The position numbers were made by a program, and so were the translations under genes. Below are positions 35,528 through 47,604 of a stretch of 64,000 nt of DNA, piece by piece; within the stretch, counting starts at the first letter, position 1, and each line of letters opens with the position of its first letter. The notes under the pieces are model-generated. The model was not told the DNA's origin. It was given only the letters and a program-made list of their open reading frames with translations, and searched no databases. Source of the DNA: Lingula anatina (Eukaryota > Brachiopoda > Lingulata > Lingulida > Lingulidae). The stretch covers positions 873,242-937,241 of the forward strand of contig NW_019775436.1 in the NCBI RefSeq assembly GCF_001039355.2, given 5' to 3'.

Positions 35528-37221
35528 TCATGTTTTCTGTTTTAGACCACCTTTACTGTGACACACCCATTCATTGCCAGCGTGTCTAAGTGTGTTATTG
35601 CACTCATGTCAAGCAAGGAGGGACATATCTATAATATGTAATGTGATCAGAATAATGGGTCCAGCACATGACAAACTGTACGAGCATGCTCTGCTGAAAT
35701 CATTCTCCTCACTCCGTAGAAGAAAAAGTATCGGAAATCTGGCTCAATTAACTATGCTAAGTTGTAGGGCTACAGATGGGGAGGGTAGCTATATATGTGT
35801 GTAAGAACTTTTTTGCAAAGGTGAGGTGCTCTTTGTTATATTGAGGGAAGGCTTAAAGGATGCCTTTTGTGTGAAAATTGAGAGTGAGAAGTATTGTTAT
35901 TTAAGATGTGATTGTGACATTGGTAATGAGCTTTTCTGGTTGAAAATCTTAGTGATCATAAAGCATACTTTGGAAAAAAGCCCCCTTTCATTTGGTCTGT
36001 TAATTACCTTGAAATAAAATTTTGTTAGAATTTGTGGTCTCTGACATGCCAAATCTGTATCCTCTTGATCTTGTTTCATAACTATCGAGGTACAGATGAT
36101 GGATGTCCGCGCTTCTTAAGTCTCTCATCATCGATATGTGATAGATACCCTTTGTAGCCCAACCATGCTAAGCAAACACAACAGCGCAAGGAGGGTCCTT
36201 TCCATAGCTATGAGCTAAAGCTTTTAACCTGTCTTAACGTGATTACTGAGCGAATGTTCCTTTGATTTTTCGAGTTACACACACTAGACACTCTATAGGC
36301 ATGGTGTTTTTCCATACTGGAGGCACAATATCTGAATACAAGTACGAGTATGGATGAAAGTCTTCATGCTGCCAGTTTAAGGCACATTTTCACATATTCT
36401 AAACATGTTTGGATTGCGATTGCCCTCTTTTTCAGGTGTTAGCTTGTTTCTGAAAATGTGATAGACAATTGATAGATCTACAGTTTTGAAGAACAGTGAT
36501 TGACAGTGATTTTTGAAGAACAGTGACTGAGCTGAAAGTTTCAAAGCACCTTTCCAGGCACCTTTGAACGTATTTTTTGGTTGTTGTGTTTTACGGAGGA
36601 TGTCTCATGATGAAGGACAACCTGGCTCATCTCAGTGCTGGTGAAAGATGCTGGTGATGGAATTTTCATGTTCTCCCTCACACACAGAATTATTATAATG
36701 GATGTTTGGCTTGACAGGTGATGGATATGTACTTCTCCGGTTTGTCAAATGGAGGCTGCGACAATTACTTGACAAAGGAATCAATATTTGAAGTGGATTG
36801 CAAATTTTGAAGCAATGGGTGGTCCCAATTGATATTAAGATGATGCAGAATTTACTAATCAGAGTTTTAAGAGATTTGAGAAAGTTTTTTAATCATTTAT
36901 CTATTTTAAATTTGTCTATTCTTAAAGTTTATCTCTTCATTCACTCTTTCATTCATTCATTCATTCATATGCATTAAAGTTTGTAACTTGGTTTACATGG
37001 AAGACAAAGATCAGTTATGAGACCATATAATCAGCCTTCAGTTATATGGAGGGGTTCAATGTAGGTTTCAATCTTTTTAAAAACTGATTAAAAACAAAGC
37101 TGGCTCACAGTATTGCCTGCAGGTCCTTTAAATACAGATGTTTAATTTGCATGTGAACAAGTATACAGGGAATAAGTGACTTATTTATTTTGACACAAAA
37201 AAGGTATGGAACAGAATTAAG

Positions 37222-37222
37222 N
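37222..37222. other. Single-N contig join
   Basis: The sequence before it (GGTATGGAACAGAATTAAG) recurs with one difference near 40124-40142, where it reads on continuously. Confidence 0.88.
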
Positions 37223-38405
37223 CCCATTCAGTAACTTAGTTCTATGGCGGCAGGTAAAACAGAATGTTTAGTCAAAATTGACATTAATGTCGACTTCAAA
37301 CACGAAATTCCATAGCTCCAAGCAATGCATGTATTTCTTTTTGTACAAAGTTAAATCATATTCACTTTCCCCAACAGCAACAAGAAAAAAAAAACACTTA
37401 AAATATCAGTTTGCCTGACATCTGATGTATCTGTTATTAAGACGCTATCTCTCTTCCACAAGTTTAACCCGTCTCTTATCTGGTACTGTATTGAGGAGAG
37501 TGATTTATAATGAATCGTATCTCGCGATGAGATCATGAGACCCTTCAATTTGATATCGATATCATAGACAGATATATATCCACAGAAGAAATTCTGTGGG
37601 TTGAATAGGAAAAAAGTGATGAAAGCAGACAAACAGCAAGGGATCACTTCAAACTGGATCATAGTTATGGGAAAGGGAGAAAATTTGATAGATGGTGTGG
37701 GGCTTTTGTCAGATATTGCCCTTCTGTTCAGAAGAGAGAGAGAGAGAATGAATTCACCCATCTGTTATTCATCATAAACCGCTTTATTCATAAGCTGACA
37801 TAAGAGCATGCTTTACAACCACTTACCTGCCACTTGTACCATTTAACCAGTTGTAAATGAGCCATCATCTGCCTAATAAGAGATGAACACACAACACACA
37901 GACTGTGACATTTACACAACAAATTTTAATAGACATCAAGTCTGCTTCCATGTATTTGACTTCAATAATTGCCCACTAATAATTTGAGTCATTATTCAGG
38001 GTGCTAGACCCAAGTGTCTCAATCAATGGTGGGTTTTCAAAATGACATCTAATTTTTGCTTACTTTCTCCTTTGAATTTAAACCACCATGTAAAAGATCC
38101 TGACACCGCAAAGAGAAAAATGGAAATTCTTGTCAGGATCTTGTTGCCTCACCCATTTGGACCCATACTCTACCTGTCATATGTAATTTGGGAATGCAGT
38201 CAGCTTGTTTTGTTGTTACAAAACTGAAAACATATCCTGAGTAATGAGTTTCTGTCTTGGTTTTATGAAACTTCAAATCACTCAGTTGTTGCTGCTTTAG
38301 TTCTAGTGTTAGCTGATCAGCAGCAATTTGTTAACTCCCTGTCTTTGTTCAACTGAACTTTGACTTTTTATTCCTTGATAAGAGGTTTTTTATCCATCTG
38401 CACAT

Positions 38406-38440
<35 letters not shown>

Positions 38441-40142
38441 TTTTCATGTTTTCTGCTGTAGACCACCTTCACTGTGACACACCCATACATTGCCAGCATG
38501 TCTTACTGTGTCGTTGCACTCATGTCAAGCAAGGAGGGACATATCTATTATATGTAATGTGATCAGAATAATGGGTCCAGCACATGACAAACTGTACGAG
38601 CATGCTCTGCTGAAATCATTCTCCTCACTCCGTAGAAGAAAAAGTATCGGAAATCTGGCTCAATTAACTATGTTAAGTTGTAGGGCTACAGATGGGGAGG
38701 GTAACTATTTATATTTGTACGTAAGAACTTTTTTGCAAAGGTGAAGTGCTCTTTGTTATATTGAAAGAAGGCTTAAAAAGATGCCTTTTATGGGAAAATT
38801 GAGAGTGGAAAGTATTGTCATTTAAGATATTATTTTGACATTGGAAATGAGCTTTTTTGGTTGAAAATCTTAGTGATCATAAAGCATACTATGGAAAAAG
38901 CCCCCTTTCATTTGGCCTATTAATTACCTTGAAATAAAATTTTGTAGGAATTTATGGTCTCCGACACGCCAAATCTGTATTGTCTTGATCTTGTTTCATA
39001 ACTATCGAGGTACAGATGATGGATGTCCGCGCTTCTTAAGTCTCTCATCATCTATATGTGATAGATACCCTTTGTAGCCCAACCATGCTAAGCAAACACA
39101 ACAGCGCAAGGAGGGTCCTTTCCATAGCTATGAGCTAAAGCTTTTAACCTGTCTTAACGTGATTACTGAGCGAATGTTCCTTTGATTTTTCGAGTTACAC
39201 ACACTAGACACTCTATAGGCATGGTGTTTTTCCATACTGGAGGCACAATATCTGAATACAAGTACGAGTATGGATGAAAGTCTTCATGCTGCCACTTTAA
39301 GGCACATTTTCACATATTCTAAACATGTTTGGATTGCGATTGCCCTCTTTTTCAGGTGTTAGCTTGTTTCTGAAAATGTGATAGACAATTGATAGATCTA
39401 CAGTTTTGAAGAACAGTGATTGACAGTGATTTTTGAAGAACAGTGACTGAGCTGAAAGTTTCAAAGCACCTTTCCAGGCACCTTTGAACGTATTTTTTTG
39501 TTGTTGTGTTTTACGGAGGATGTCTCATGATGAAGGACGACCTGGCTCATCTCAGTGCTGGTGAAAGATGCTGGTGATGGAATTTTCATGTTCTCCCTCA
39601 CACACAGAATTATTATAATGGATGTTTGGCTTGACAGGTGATGGAGATGTACTTCTCCGGTTTGTCAAATGGAGGCTGCGACAATTACTTGACAAAGGAA
39701 TCAATATTTGAAGTGGATTGCAAATTTTGAAGCAATGGGTGGTCCCAATTGATATTAAGATGATGCAGAATTTACTAATCAGAGTTTTAAGAGATTTGAG
39801 AAAGTTTTTTAATCATTTATCTATTTTAAATTTGTCTATTCTTAAAGTTTATCTCTTCATTCATTCATTCATTCATTCATATGCATTAAAGTTTGTAACT
39901 TGGTTTACATGGAAGACAAAGATCAGTTATGAGACCATATAATCAGCCTTCAGTTATATGGAGGGGTTCAATGTAGGTTTCAATCTTTTTAAAAACTGAT
40001 TAAAAACAAAGCTGGCTCACAGTATTGCCTGCAGGTCCTTTAAATACAGATGTTTAATTTGCATGTGAACAAGTATACAGGGACTTATTTATATAAGTGA
40101 CTTATTTATTTTGACACAAAAAAGGTATGGAACAGAATAAAG
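37223..40142. other. Contig 5 head; allelic copy of 34125-37221
   Basis: Noncoding. Includes the short GA run (37733-37747), TTTA (38403-38443) and TTCA (about 39858-39880) arrays. The stretch 39000-39720 differs from 36060-36780 at only about five positions by eye, less than the surrounding sequence. Confidence 0.8.
38403..38443. repeat. (TTTA)n microsatellite
   Basis: About 10 TTTA units. It is the shorter allele of the run at 35475-35527. Confidence 0.95.
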
Positions 40143-40667
40143 AATAAGGTAGAACTAGTAATGAATTAGGGCTAGGTAACTTAGCCTTACTTAGGTTATG
40201 TAAGTATAAACAAAGTAGGTATGGTAATTATTTAAAGTGTCAAATGTCTCATGTCTTCTAAAAACAACTTTTATTTGACTTATAAATTTTGATTAATCAC
40301 AGTAAGTATCAACTGACTTTTTAATACTTTTGAATCAGCATTTTAGAATATAACTAACATTTTATTGGAAAAATTGTTAATTAATTTTTGTCCAAATTTA
40401 TACAGTAATTACCATACCAGCTCTTTTGTATTAATACAAATTTAGGTAATTCTGGTAATTGATTCCTTTTGTTTCTTTTGGTGTTCATTTATTGTTAATT
40501 ATGTGATTAACAGAAGATCTATGTGTTGAGATGCACAATGTTGGCAACCCAGGCCTGTTTCTAGTGAAGAAGGATTGGTGTAACTTGGGGCAGCCCAAAG
40601 CAGAGGGTTGTCCCTAGCATTGTTTCTAGCACCTGTCTTTTTTCATTTGCAAAGAGAAATGAAACTA
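40143..40667. other. Noncoding stretch
   Basis: AT-rich; nothing recognised. Confidence 0.6.
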
Positions 40668-40915
40668 TGGGACCCTTCCTACAGATATTTGGATCGATCC
40701 AAATCCTTGGGGAGTCTCACTAAATTGTTGTCAACTTGGCTGGCTTCAATGTCTGTCACGCCTAGTAAAGCTGTTAAGGGGTAGTTATCTTTACCCCCTA
40801 GCTGATTTTAAAGGTGTGACAGACATTTAAGCCGGTTAGTTGATAACAATTTCGTGAGACACCCCAGGGAGTTGGATCGATCCAGATGGACCGATCTATG
40901 TATGGGAACCCAGTC
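40668..40915. mobile_element. Family B MITE (copy 5, TGGATCGATC subfamily)
   Basis: TA-bounded (40666-40667 and 40916-40917). The ends GGGACCCTTCCTACAG and TGGGAACCCAGTC and the internal TTGGATCGATCC and GTTGGATCGATCC motifs match the copy at 14049. Confidence 0.8.
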
Positions 40916-40984
40916 TATGGCAGCAAGATTTTGTTCTCCTGGTAATAAGCTTAAGATAACCAGATTGCTTGCTGAAATGTGATG

Positions 40985-41050
40985 AAGGGGTGGGTAGGGG
41001 TGGGGTGGGGTGGGTAGGGGTAGGTTGGGTTGGGGAGAGAGAGGGGGGTG
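40985..41050 (+). repeat. G-rich tract, quadruplex-capable
   Basis: A series of GGGG and GGG runs separated by T or TA, with more than four runs on the + strand, fits a G-quadruplex pattern. No gene start is nearby, so any function is unknown. Confidence 0.7.
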
Positions 41051-42727
41051 CTAAATTAGGTGGGGCTAGCCTGACTGTTTATGACCTCATGGGAAATGTG
41101 TGCCAGGTTGGGATCATGTAAGTGAGTAGAGACTCACGAGACAAGATAATTAGGAAAATTTTCATGATATAGCAGATATCAGTAACAACAGGCTGGGGTG
41201 GGGGTAAGACCCAAAATGACTGAAAAACGACTTTTGATTACATTATGAGAAATGAGGGTCATGGGGTGTTTTATCCTCCAAATCCTAGGTGAAAACATGT
41301 TTGACAACATAATTACAATAATCATCGTGATGAAGCAGGTATCAATAACATAGTCACATAATAGAAAGTACTTTCAGAAAATTAAACACCATAGTATATC
41401 CGTTTTTCATTGTGAACCACTCCAATTGGCAACGTGCCAATAACAAAAACACTAGGATCTCCAAAATATTTGTAAGAACGAAAATATTGAATATCTGTTC
41501 TCTCCCAAATGAGATGCCTCGCATGAGTGCATGACAAAATTATTACGTCCATTTGTCTGCCCTGTATTCACTGGGGATTTGGAGGTATTTGGGGATCATA
41601 TAAATCACCACGATAGCTTGAAACATGATAATAATGATACATACAAGTCGAAGATTGTATACAGTGTATCCCAAGTTTGGCGCTGCATGGTATGGAGGAA
41701 GGACTTCTCCTTTTGGAAGATAATTTATGGCTTCATTGTGATCTGTAACTGAAAAGGTTGACATCAGCCAAGTGACGAACTAAGATAGATATACTTTACA
41801 TCAAAGAGAGGTGGTATTCTGTAAATATGTTGTTACACGGGGAAGGTGGATCGACAGAGCACTTTTCTGTCAGTCTTCACACTCTCAGTTTTATTTTGAA
41901 TACTAAAGCTTAGAGAAGATACTGGGAGTAAAATCTGGAGACTTTGGGCAAGATTTACCTGGACACAAAATGGCATAATCAACAAGGCAGAGAAATTCAC
42001 AAGGAATTTACTAGCTGTTTTTTTTTTTTTTTCAAAATGAGGCATGAGGTCATTTGGACAAACTTTTATATTTAGGAATGTTAGCAATGCTGAATGTAGA
42101 TCATAGATAGATGATAATAGAAAATATTTTTTCTTTTCGATTCATCTTAGAAGTTTTGGGCCATTTAATTTATCATCTAACTATTATCTGTGTCTCAGGT
42201 TGACATGTAAATGAAGAGTTAAAGTGATAGAGGCTGGTTAGTATGTTTATTATTCAAAGAACAGGTCACTTACAAGAGAAATCAGTCAAGCATGTCAGGT
42301 TGATGTTGGTTTTTTTTAGCATGGCAAATATTGCACAAATATTGCAATCATGCTGTTGTCGTAACTTCCTGGAACACTATTATATGTTTGAAAACATTTT
42401 CAGTAAATGTGATGCTGAATGCAGCCTTATATTGGGCAGATTCAGGAGTGTTATCGGAAGTCTGTCATTGCATATGAACTGATGATTTTTCACGTGCCTA
42501 TTGTAATGCACGATAATGTGATGTAAACTGCGCAAGTGGTTGCAGATGTAATCCTTAGTTTTAGAGATCGTAGTTTGAGGTGGTCTTTACTCTCTTCTTG
42601 AAGATGCATGGTCAAAGTGCACAAAGTTCGTTTTAAGGGGTTTGTCTACATTACAGCATTCAAAATGCAAAAATCTGCTGTTAAACACTTTATCACTTAA
42701 TAACATTGGTAGTGATACCAATAAAAA
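41051..42727. other. Noncoding stretch
   Basis: No gene recognised. 73-codon frames overlap on opposite strands at 41531-41764, and an 84-codon frame lies at 41833-42087 (-). None has domain or splice support. A T run lies near 42018-42032. Confidence 0.55.
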
Positions 42728-42927
42728 CAGGTATAAGTATAATTTAAAAAGAGGGAGAGATTTTTTTTTCTGAAAGGAGTGATATTTTTTAAATTATCTC
42801 CCTACATGACCCAACTTTAGAAAATGGCATAGAATCCAGATCACAGTTTGATGCAGAGTAGATCTTTTCTTGCCAAAAGGGTGTCCCCCCCCCCCCCCAC
42901 CCCCAGTCACCTGCCTATATTGGCCTG
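42728..42927. mobile_element. Family A-like MITE, reverse orientation, with C run
   Basis: Starts near CAGGTATAAG and ends CCTATATTGGCCTG. It contains the TTTCTGAAA motif, a CCAGATCACAGTTTGATG segment and a C run (about 42885-42898) next to ACCCCC. It is diverged from the complete copy. The allelic contig 6 starts inside its C run. Confidence 0.6.
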
Positions 42928-44877
42928 TAATGCATAGGATTAGTACTTCCAGAAATTCTTCCTCATGCTGGAATGTGTGGCTTACTGGCTGGTTTATTGG
43001 GCTACAGCTTTTGCAACATTTTATACATAATAAGTAAACTGTACTTATAATACAGGATCTTCGGTAAAAATAGATAAAAAGAAATGAAGCTTTTTAGTTT
43101 AAAAACTTTAGGGGAAAAGTCGTAATAAAATAAATCAGCAAAAGACATTATAAGAAACCCAACCACTATCTCTGATCCTGAGACAATTTTAGTTTCTTGA
43201 AATATTGATGTTTGCCATTAGTCCAAGACTTATTCCCAGAGGGGAGCATCAAATAGGAGAAATATAACACAAGAAAAAAAACATAATTTCATTACAACGC
43301 AATCATCTGTCAGCAATTTTTTCCTGAAAATTGTTTTTCTGAAATGAATCTAATACAGATGACTTGTATTCAGGACGATCCATTTATATAAACCCAGGCT
43401 TGCAAAAGAAAGTCCAGAAAAGGAAAAAGAAACCATATTTTATCTGGAGATATTTCTGGGAGTTTTATAAATGATTGTTTATGTGGTTAATGACAGGAAT
43501 TTTGCATGGAGAACTTCTAGGATATTGGACATCTTCTAGCAAACAGTTTGCACTTATTTAACAAGTTTCCAGCAGAAGTATCAGCATATAATATATTGCT
43601 TGTACAAATGTCACGCTGTGTGTATGCTTTGTCTGTTTGAATCCCCGCGGGATGATTGCCTTTCAGCTACTAAAACATCAAGACAGCCTAGCGCCAGTTC
43701 ACAGTTCGGAGGCTTGCGTACTGCATAAGTTATGAGAAAACTGTGATAGATAATGCACATTTCAGAACTCTTGTCAAAGGCTTTTTTTGTAAGATGAATT
43801 TTAGTGAGAAGGTTTACTCCAGAGCGTTGAACTTTTTCAACTTTTTTTTTCATTGGTGGGGAAAGGGGGATGGTGGGGGGGGGGGGGGAAGTGGAAAAAA
43901 TGGTGGGGATTGGGCAGTTGGAGGTATAAGTGCTTTATTTGACATATATCACTGAAAAGTGCATGAATGGAGGAAAAAATGGTGGGGTCTTAATTTCGGA
44001 TACTGTAGGTATAAGCTGCCTTGTTGGGTGGGACTCTAAGCACATAACTTTAATTTCAATACTTTTTGTTCGGTGACAACTGTATGTGAAAATGGCATGT
44101 GAACATTGTTAATGATCTGTTGTAGTTTTTGTTTTCTCAGATATGGCATGTGTAGACTGAATTCATTGGAACATGGTGTAGTCATTTCAAATTACTTTAT
44201 TTCATTAAAAAAAATTACAAAATTTGATTCACTGTCTCCAACTTAAGGAGTTTTTATTGTGTATAGTTTGGAAAATTGCCAAATTCAGATTTTCAGTCTT
44301 CTACCACTCTCTCCATCAAAATACTAGTATTCATGAGTGAATATGTTTTATATTGGACAAATTGCAAATCTGACATCTTCTGGGCATCTGCCAGGAAACA
44401 TACCACACCTGTGCACAGGTCAGGTGTGCAGTGTAAGTGGTCAGTCCTTTTGTATGGCCTCTGGACACTGAGTGACCCCTCACTTTAAGTGATTAAAAGG
44501 CCTGACAAGACAGTGATGGCTGACCAAGGGCAGACTCATCATTCTTTCTTATTGAATTGCCTGTTGTATGGCCTGTCAGAGAGCATGGCCTGGATAATTT
44601 AAGACCGTTCATTTTGAAAAGAATCATTGAATTAGTGGTCGATCTTCTCACCCATGGACAGGTTTGATTGGAAAATTGCTGTGAGGATTTGTGACAAATG
44701 TCTGGACAATTTAAAGGGATGGATGGAAATGATAAAAGGGATCATCTTGTTGTTTTTAATCAGTGCTTCTCAAGTGAGAGAGGAAGAGAGATGTACAGGT
44801 CTGGCCATGTGACCCCACCACCATCATACATATTTCATCATATTTCAAATGCTACTTGGTCAGATGAAAAGGTTTAT

Positions 44878-45067
44878 CCTGGAGCCAGCAATTTTAAAGG
44901 GCGTGGGTTCTTTTCTCTGAAAAAGTGTACCTTCTTACCCTCTTAGTTAACCCAAGTTGGGGAATGGCTTAGATCGAATTTGGACTCAAAATCAATCATT
45001 TTCATGCCACAAGGGATTTTTTACTAACCATGCACCTCCCCCCCTCCCCCGCCCTGCCTATGGGCTT
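44878..45067. mobile_element. Family A MITE, diverged, reverse orientation
   Basis: Starts CCTGGAGCCAGCAATTTTAAAGG with CTGAAAAAGTG following, and ends in a C-rich run and GCCTATGGGCTTG. The allelic copy is at 51803-51996. Confidence 0.6.
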
Positions 45068-46062
45068 GGGTTAAAAGACATGTCCCTGTATAGAAAGAAG
45101 TCTTATTCACTTAAATCACATGGAAGAATTCCTGCTCTAATTGTGGATGAAGATTTTGACCTCTATCAGGAAAACAATATTTTCCTTGCCAGAAGAATTC
45201 AAGTGATACCTGGACAGTTCAGATACCTGGGCAGGTTAGGAAAAAAAAAGAAGAAAAAAAAAAAAAAGAAAATAATACCTGCTTGGTGTGGTAGAATTAG
45301 CTCTCAGATTGAGGATTAAAAACTGACTTAGGGAGAATGTATCACTTGTTCAAAGAACAAAGAGCCAATAACTGGAAATTTAAAGTGAAAAGACATGCTA
45401 GGCATGTAGTGTGGAAAAATCTTTCATCTCTTGTTGGAGGAAAATCTATCCAAATTGAATATTGGATGAGAAATCAACCCCTGGAACTGAAACTGATGGT
45501 GGGTTATTTAAGGGGACATTACTTTAAGGCCATCATTACTTAAAGCAATGCAGAATGATTTTTTTTATTAGATTAATTTCGACACTGATTGTTTTTCTAG
45601 TTTTGAGCAGAGAGCTTTTCCAGCTGAGCACGGTGGGGTGTAATTTTAGTCTTGAGGTTGATGGTTCATCATCAGTGCTGTCATTCTTTCTTTTTCTCAG
45701 AAGAAGCTGAGGAAATGGATTAATGATTATGTCTACAATTTCGTGAGGAAAAAAAAAAGATTTATGATATTCCCAAAAGTTCTTCAGAGCAAAGGTAATT
45801 ACTGACATCTAAACCCTCTGTATGCCGCGGTAGTATCTTTTTGTCCAGGTCTCAGGAGAAGTATCAGTTAGGTTTCGGTATTATTAGGTAAAATTACTGA
45901 CATTCATACCTTCGATGAGGGCAGAATGATGAATCTTCGTGTCATTTCTCATGCTGAAAAAAAAAGAGCTTAGATACTCATGAAGAATGTGGTAGAAATA
46001 GGATCATTGCAGATGTAAGGAGAACTGGACTGAATATGAAATTGTTTTTTCATGCTCATTGA
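45068..46062. other. Noncoding stretch
   Basis: No gene. The 90-codon minus-strand frame at 45536-45808 has an allelic counterpart at 52425-52697. The two differ at about a dozen residues, which is not the pattern of a constrained protein. Confidence 0.6.
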
Positions 46063-46125
46063 TTTTCAGGGAATTGAACTCCAGTCCAATCAGATGGTTA
46101 GCACTCTATCAGGCTGTAATATTCC
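46063..46125 (-). repeat. tRNA-like relic (SINE head or tRNA pseudogene)
   Basis: On the minus strand, CAGCCTGATAGAGTGCTAAC resembles a tRNA D-arm and A box, and about 20 bases later GGAGTTCAATTCCC resembles a B box/T-arm. The acceptor stem and anticodon stem do not pair convincingly, so it is not a functional tRNA. The allelic copy is at about 52963-53025. It could be a decayed tRNA-derived SINE. Confidence 0.4.
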
Positions 46126-46308
46126 TGTCATCCAATTGTAACTATTGTTAAGATATCAGTATGGTCAGCTGAGCGAAGCGATTAAAATATAGCTTTTGAA
46201 AAAAGATTTTATCGAAGGAAATCATCATCGGACTATCTTGACCTGATCCACAAGTCGTAAGACAACAAGCTTTGGTATTCATAGAAGAGCGGCTCAGCCA
46301 AAAGTTTT

Positions 46309-46489
46309 CCACTGTTGGGCAATGGCCTCAGCATGCTTCCACTGTCTTCTACCTTGGGCTTTGGACTACCAGCTTGCTTTCTTCCAATATTCGTCTAGCT
46401 CATCTATCTACCTCTTAAGTGCGAGGCTTCCCTTGGTCTCTGTGTCCACATCTTGGGATTCATTCTGTCAGCCTTATTGTCCATCTGTC
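46309..46489 (-). pseudogene. Degenerate LINE reverse-transcriptase C-terminal fragment
   Basis: Reading the minus strand with frame changes and premature stops gives DRWT-RLTE, then a segment resembling IDELDEYWKKASW, then SKAQGRRQWKHAEAIAQQW. The spacing of W, the acidic D-E-x-x-W block and the terminal EA-x-x-QQW match the end of non-LTR retrotransposon (RTE/jockey-like) ORF2 proteins as I know them. At least two in-frame stops and a frame shift are present, so it is dead. The rest of the element is not recognisable. The allelic copy at 53199-53379 has different substitutions. Confidence 0.65.
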
Positions 46490-47034
46490 ATGCTTTGGTA
46501 TTGTACAAGTGACAAGATAAAAATTAGATTTTCAAATCAAGTAGACTAACCTTTATTTCTGCTATCTTTTTTATATCCAGACCATATAAAGTCTGATGGC
46601 TTAAAAGAAGGGAAAAAATTACAGACTGGAAATGTCTCCACATACACAGCTCACAATTAGATCTTTAAATCTTTACTAGGATTTGAATCCATTTGAGGAG
46701 AGTTAGCTGACAGGAATTAAGTGGAACTAGGCATTGAAGAGACTTTAAACCAAGGTCTTTTGCTCAAGGTTGACATGCATGCACTAGGGGTTTTGATGGA
46801 AAAAAGAAAATTAAAGGATGAATAAGGCAACTTTTGGGATAAAACACTGTATGATATGAAATGTATAACATGCATAATGGGTTATTACTGATAAATGTTA
46901 TGTTTGTTTGGCTTTGGTATAAAATTGAAATAAAACGATTGTAACTTGGATTGAAACGAAAAGGATAAAAAAAGAACAGTTCACAGATTAGAACAAAAAG
47001 GAATGAATAAATGAAAAGATCAATGATAGGATTC

Positions 47035-47333
47035 GTCCCTGTAGACGCTGCGTAAGTGCCTTTGTTGCATCATTCATTTTACTTGATAAATCCCATCACG
47101 TCCAGCTAACTCAATGTGTGCAGCTTGTGTCAGGCTTAAAAAAGCAGTCGTTTGCTTGGGAATTCCTACGAGATTACCAGATAACACATACCCTTAATTG
47201 TGCATTCAGGCGATCCCTTTACACAGTGGAAAGAGACACAGGCCGTGGTTTCCTTTCAGTACATTGCTTTAATGGATGTGGATGCTTAAAAGCTGTTCTA
47301 CAGTCAGACCAGATAATTAAAGAAATCTTTTGA
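47035..47333. promoter_or_regulatory. Block identical between alleles; candidate constrained element
   Basis: 299 bp with no difference from 53935-54233, although sequence on both sides differs by substitutions and indels. It contains a 71-codon + strand frame (47118-47333) identical in both alleles. That frame has no recognisable domain and ends in a stop without a splice-site arrangement I trust. TAATTA-type and AGATAACA (GATA-type) sites are present. Either a conserved noncoding element or an unrecognised short exon is possible. Confidence 0.3.
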
Positions 47334-47604
47334 CGAAGCAGTTCGTTTCTTCGAACCCAACAAAAAGATGGGAAGCATGGCTTCTTTTCCATTTATTTCC
47401 AAGTTCTTGTCTGTTCAGATCTCTGAAGGTTTGATTTGCAATAGAAACCATCACATTTTCCCTTTTTTCGTTCCTTTTTTTTTCTTTGTAGGATCTTCTT
47501 TGACATGTTGCTGTCTGTTCAATGTTATTTTTAGCTTATCTCTACAAGAAACTGATTTTAAAGGTAATTTCCTTCTCTGTAATTCATTTTGGCAGATGTA
47601 TTTA

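Larger units (their letters stand above)
34125..37221. other. Contig 4: alternative allele of 37223-40142
   Basis: The whole contig is matched by the start of contig 5. Both contigs begin on the same base. Differences include the GA run length, a TTTA run length, a length difference of about 140 bp near 35270-35460, and scattered substitutions. The 76-codon frame at 35574 (partner at 38490) differs at its end and lacks splice sites. The whole contig is probably a redundant haplotig. Confidence 0.85.

Noticed and set aside
35574-35804. 76-codon frame with a basic segment, shared with 38490-38744
   Set aside because: The alleles diverge at the C-terminal end and the frame has no acceptor or donor consistent with an exon.
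45536-45808. 90-codon minus-strand frame present in both alleles (partner 52425-52697)
   Set aside because: The two versions differ at about a dozen of 90 residues, mostly replacing changes, with no domain and no splice sites. Constraint on a protein is not visible.
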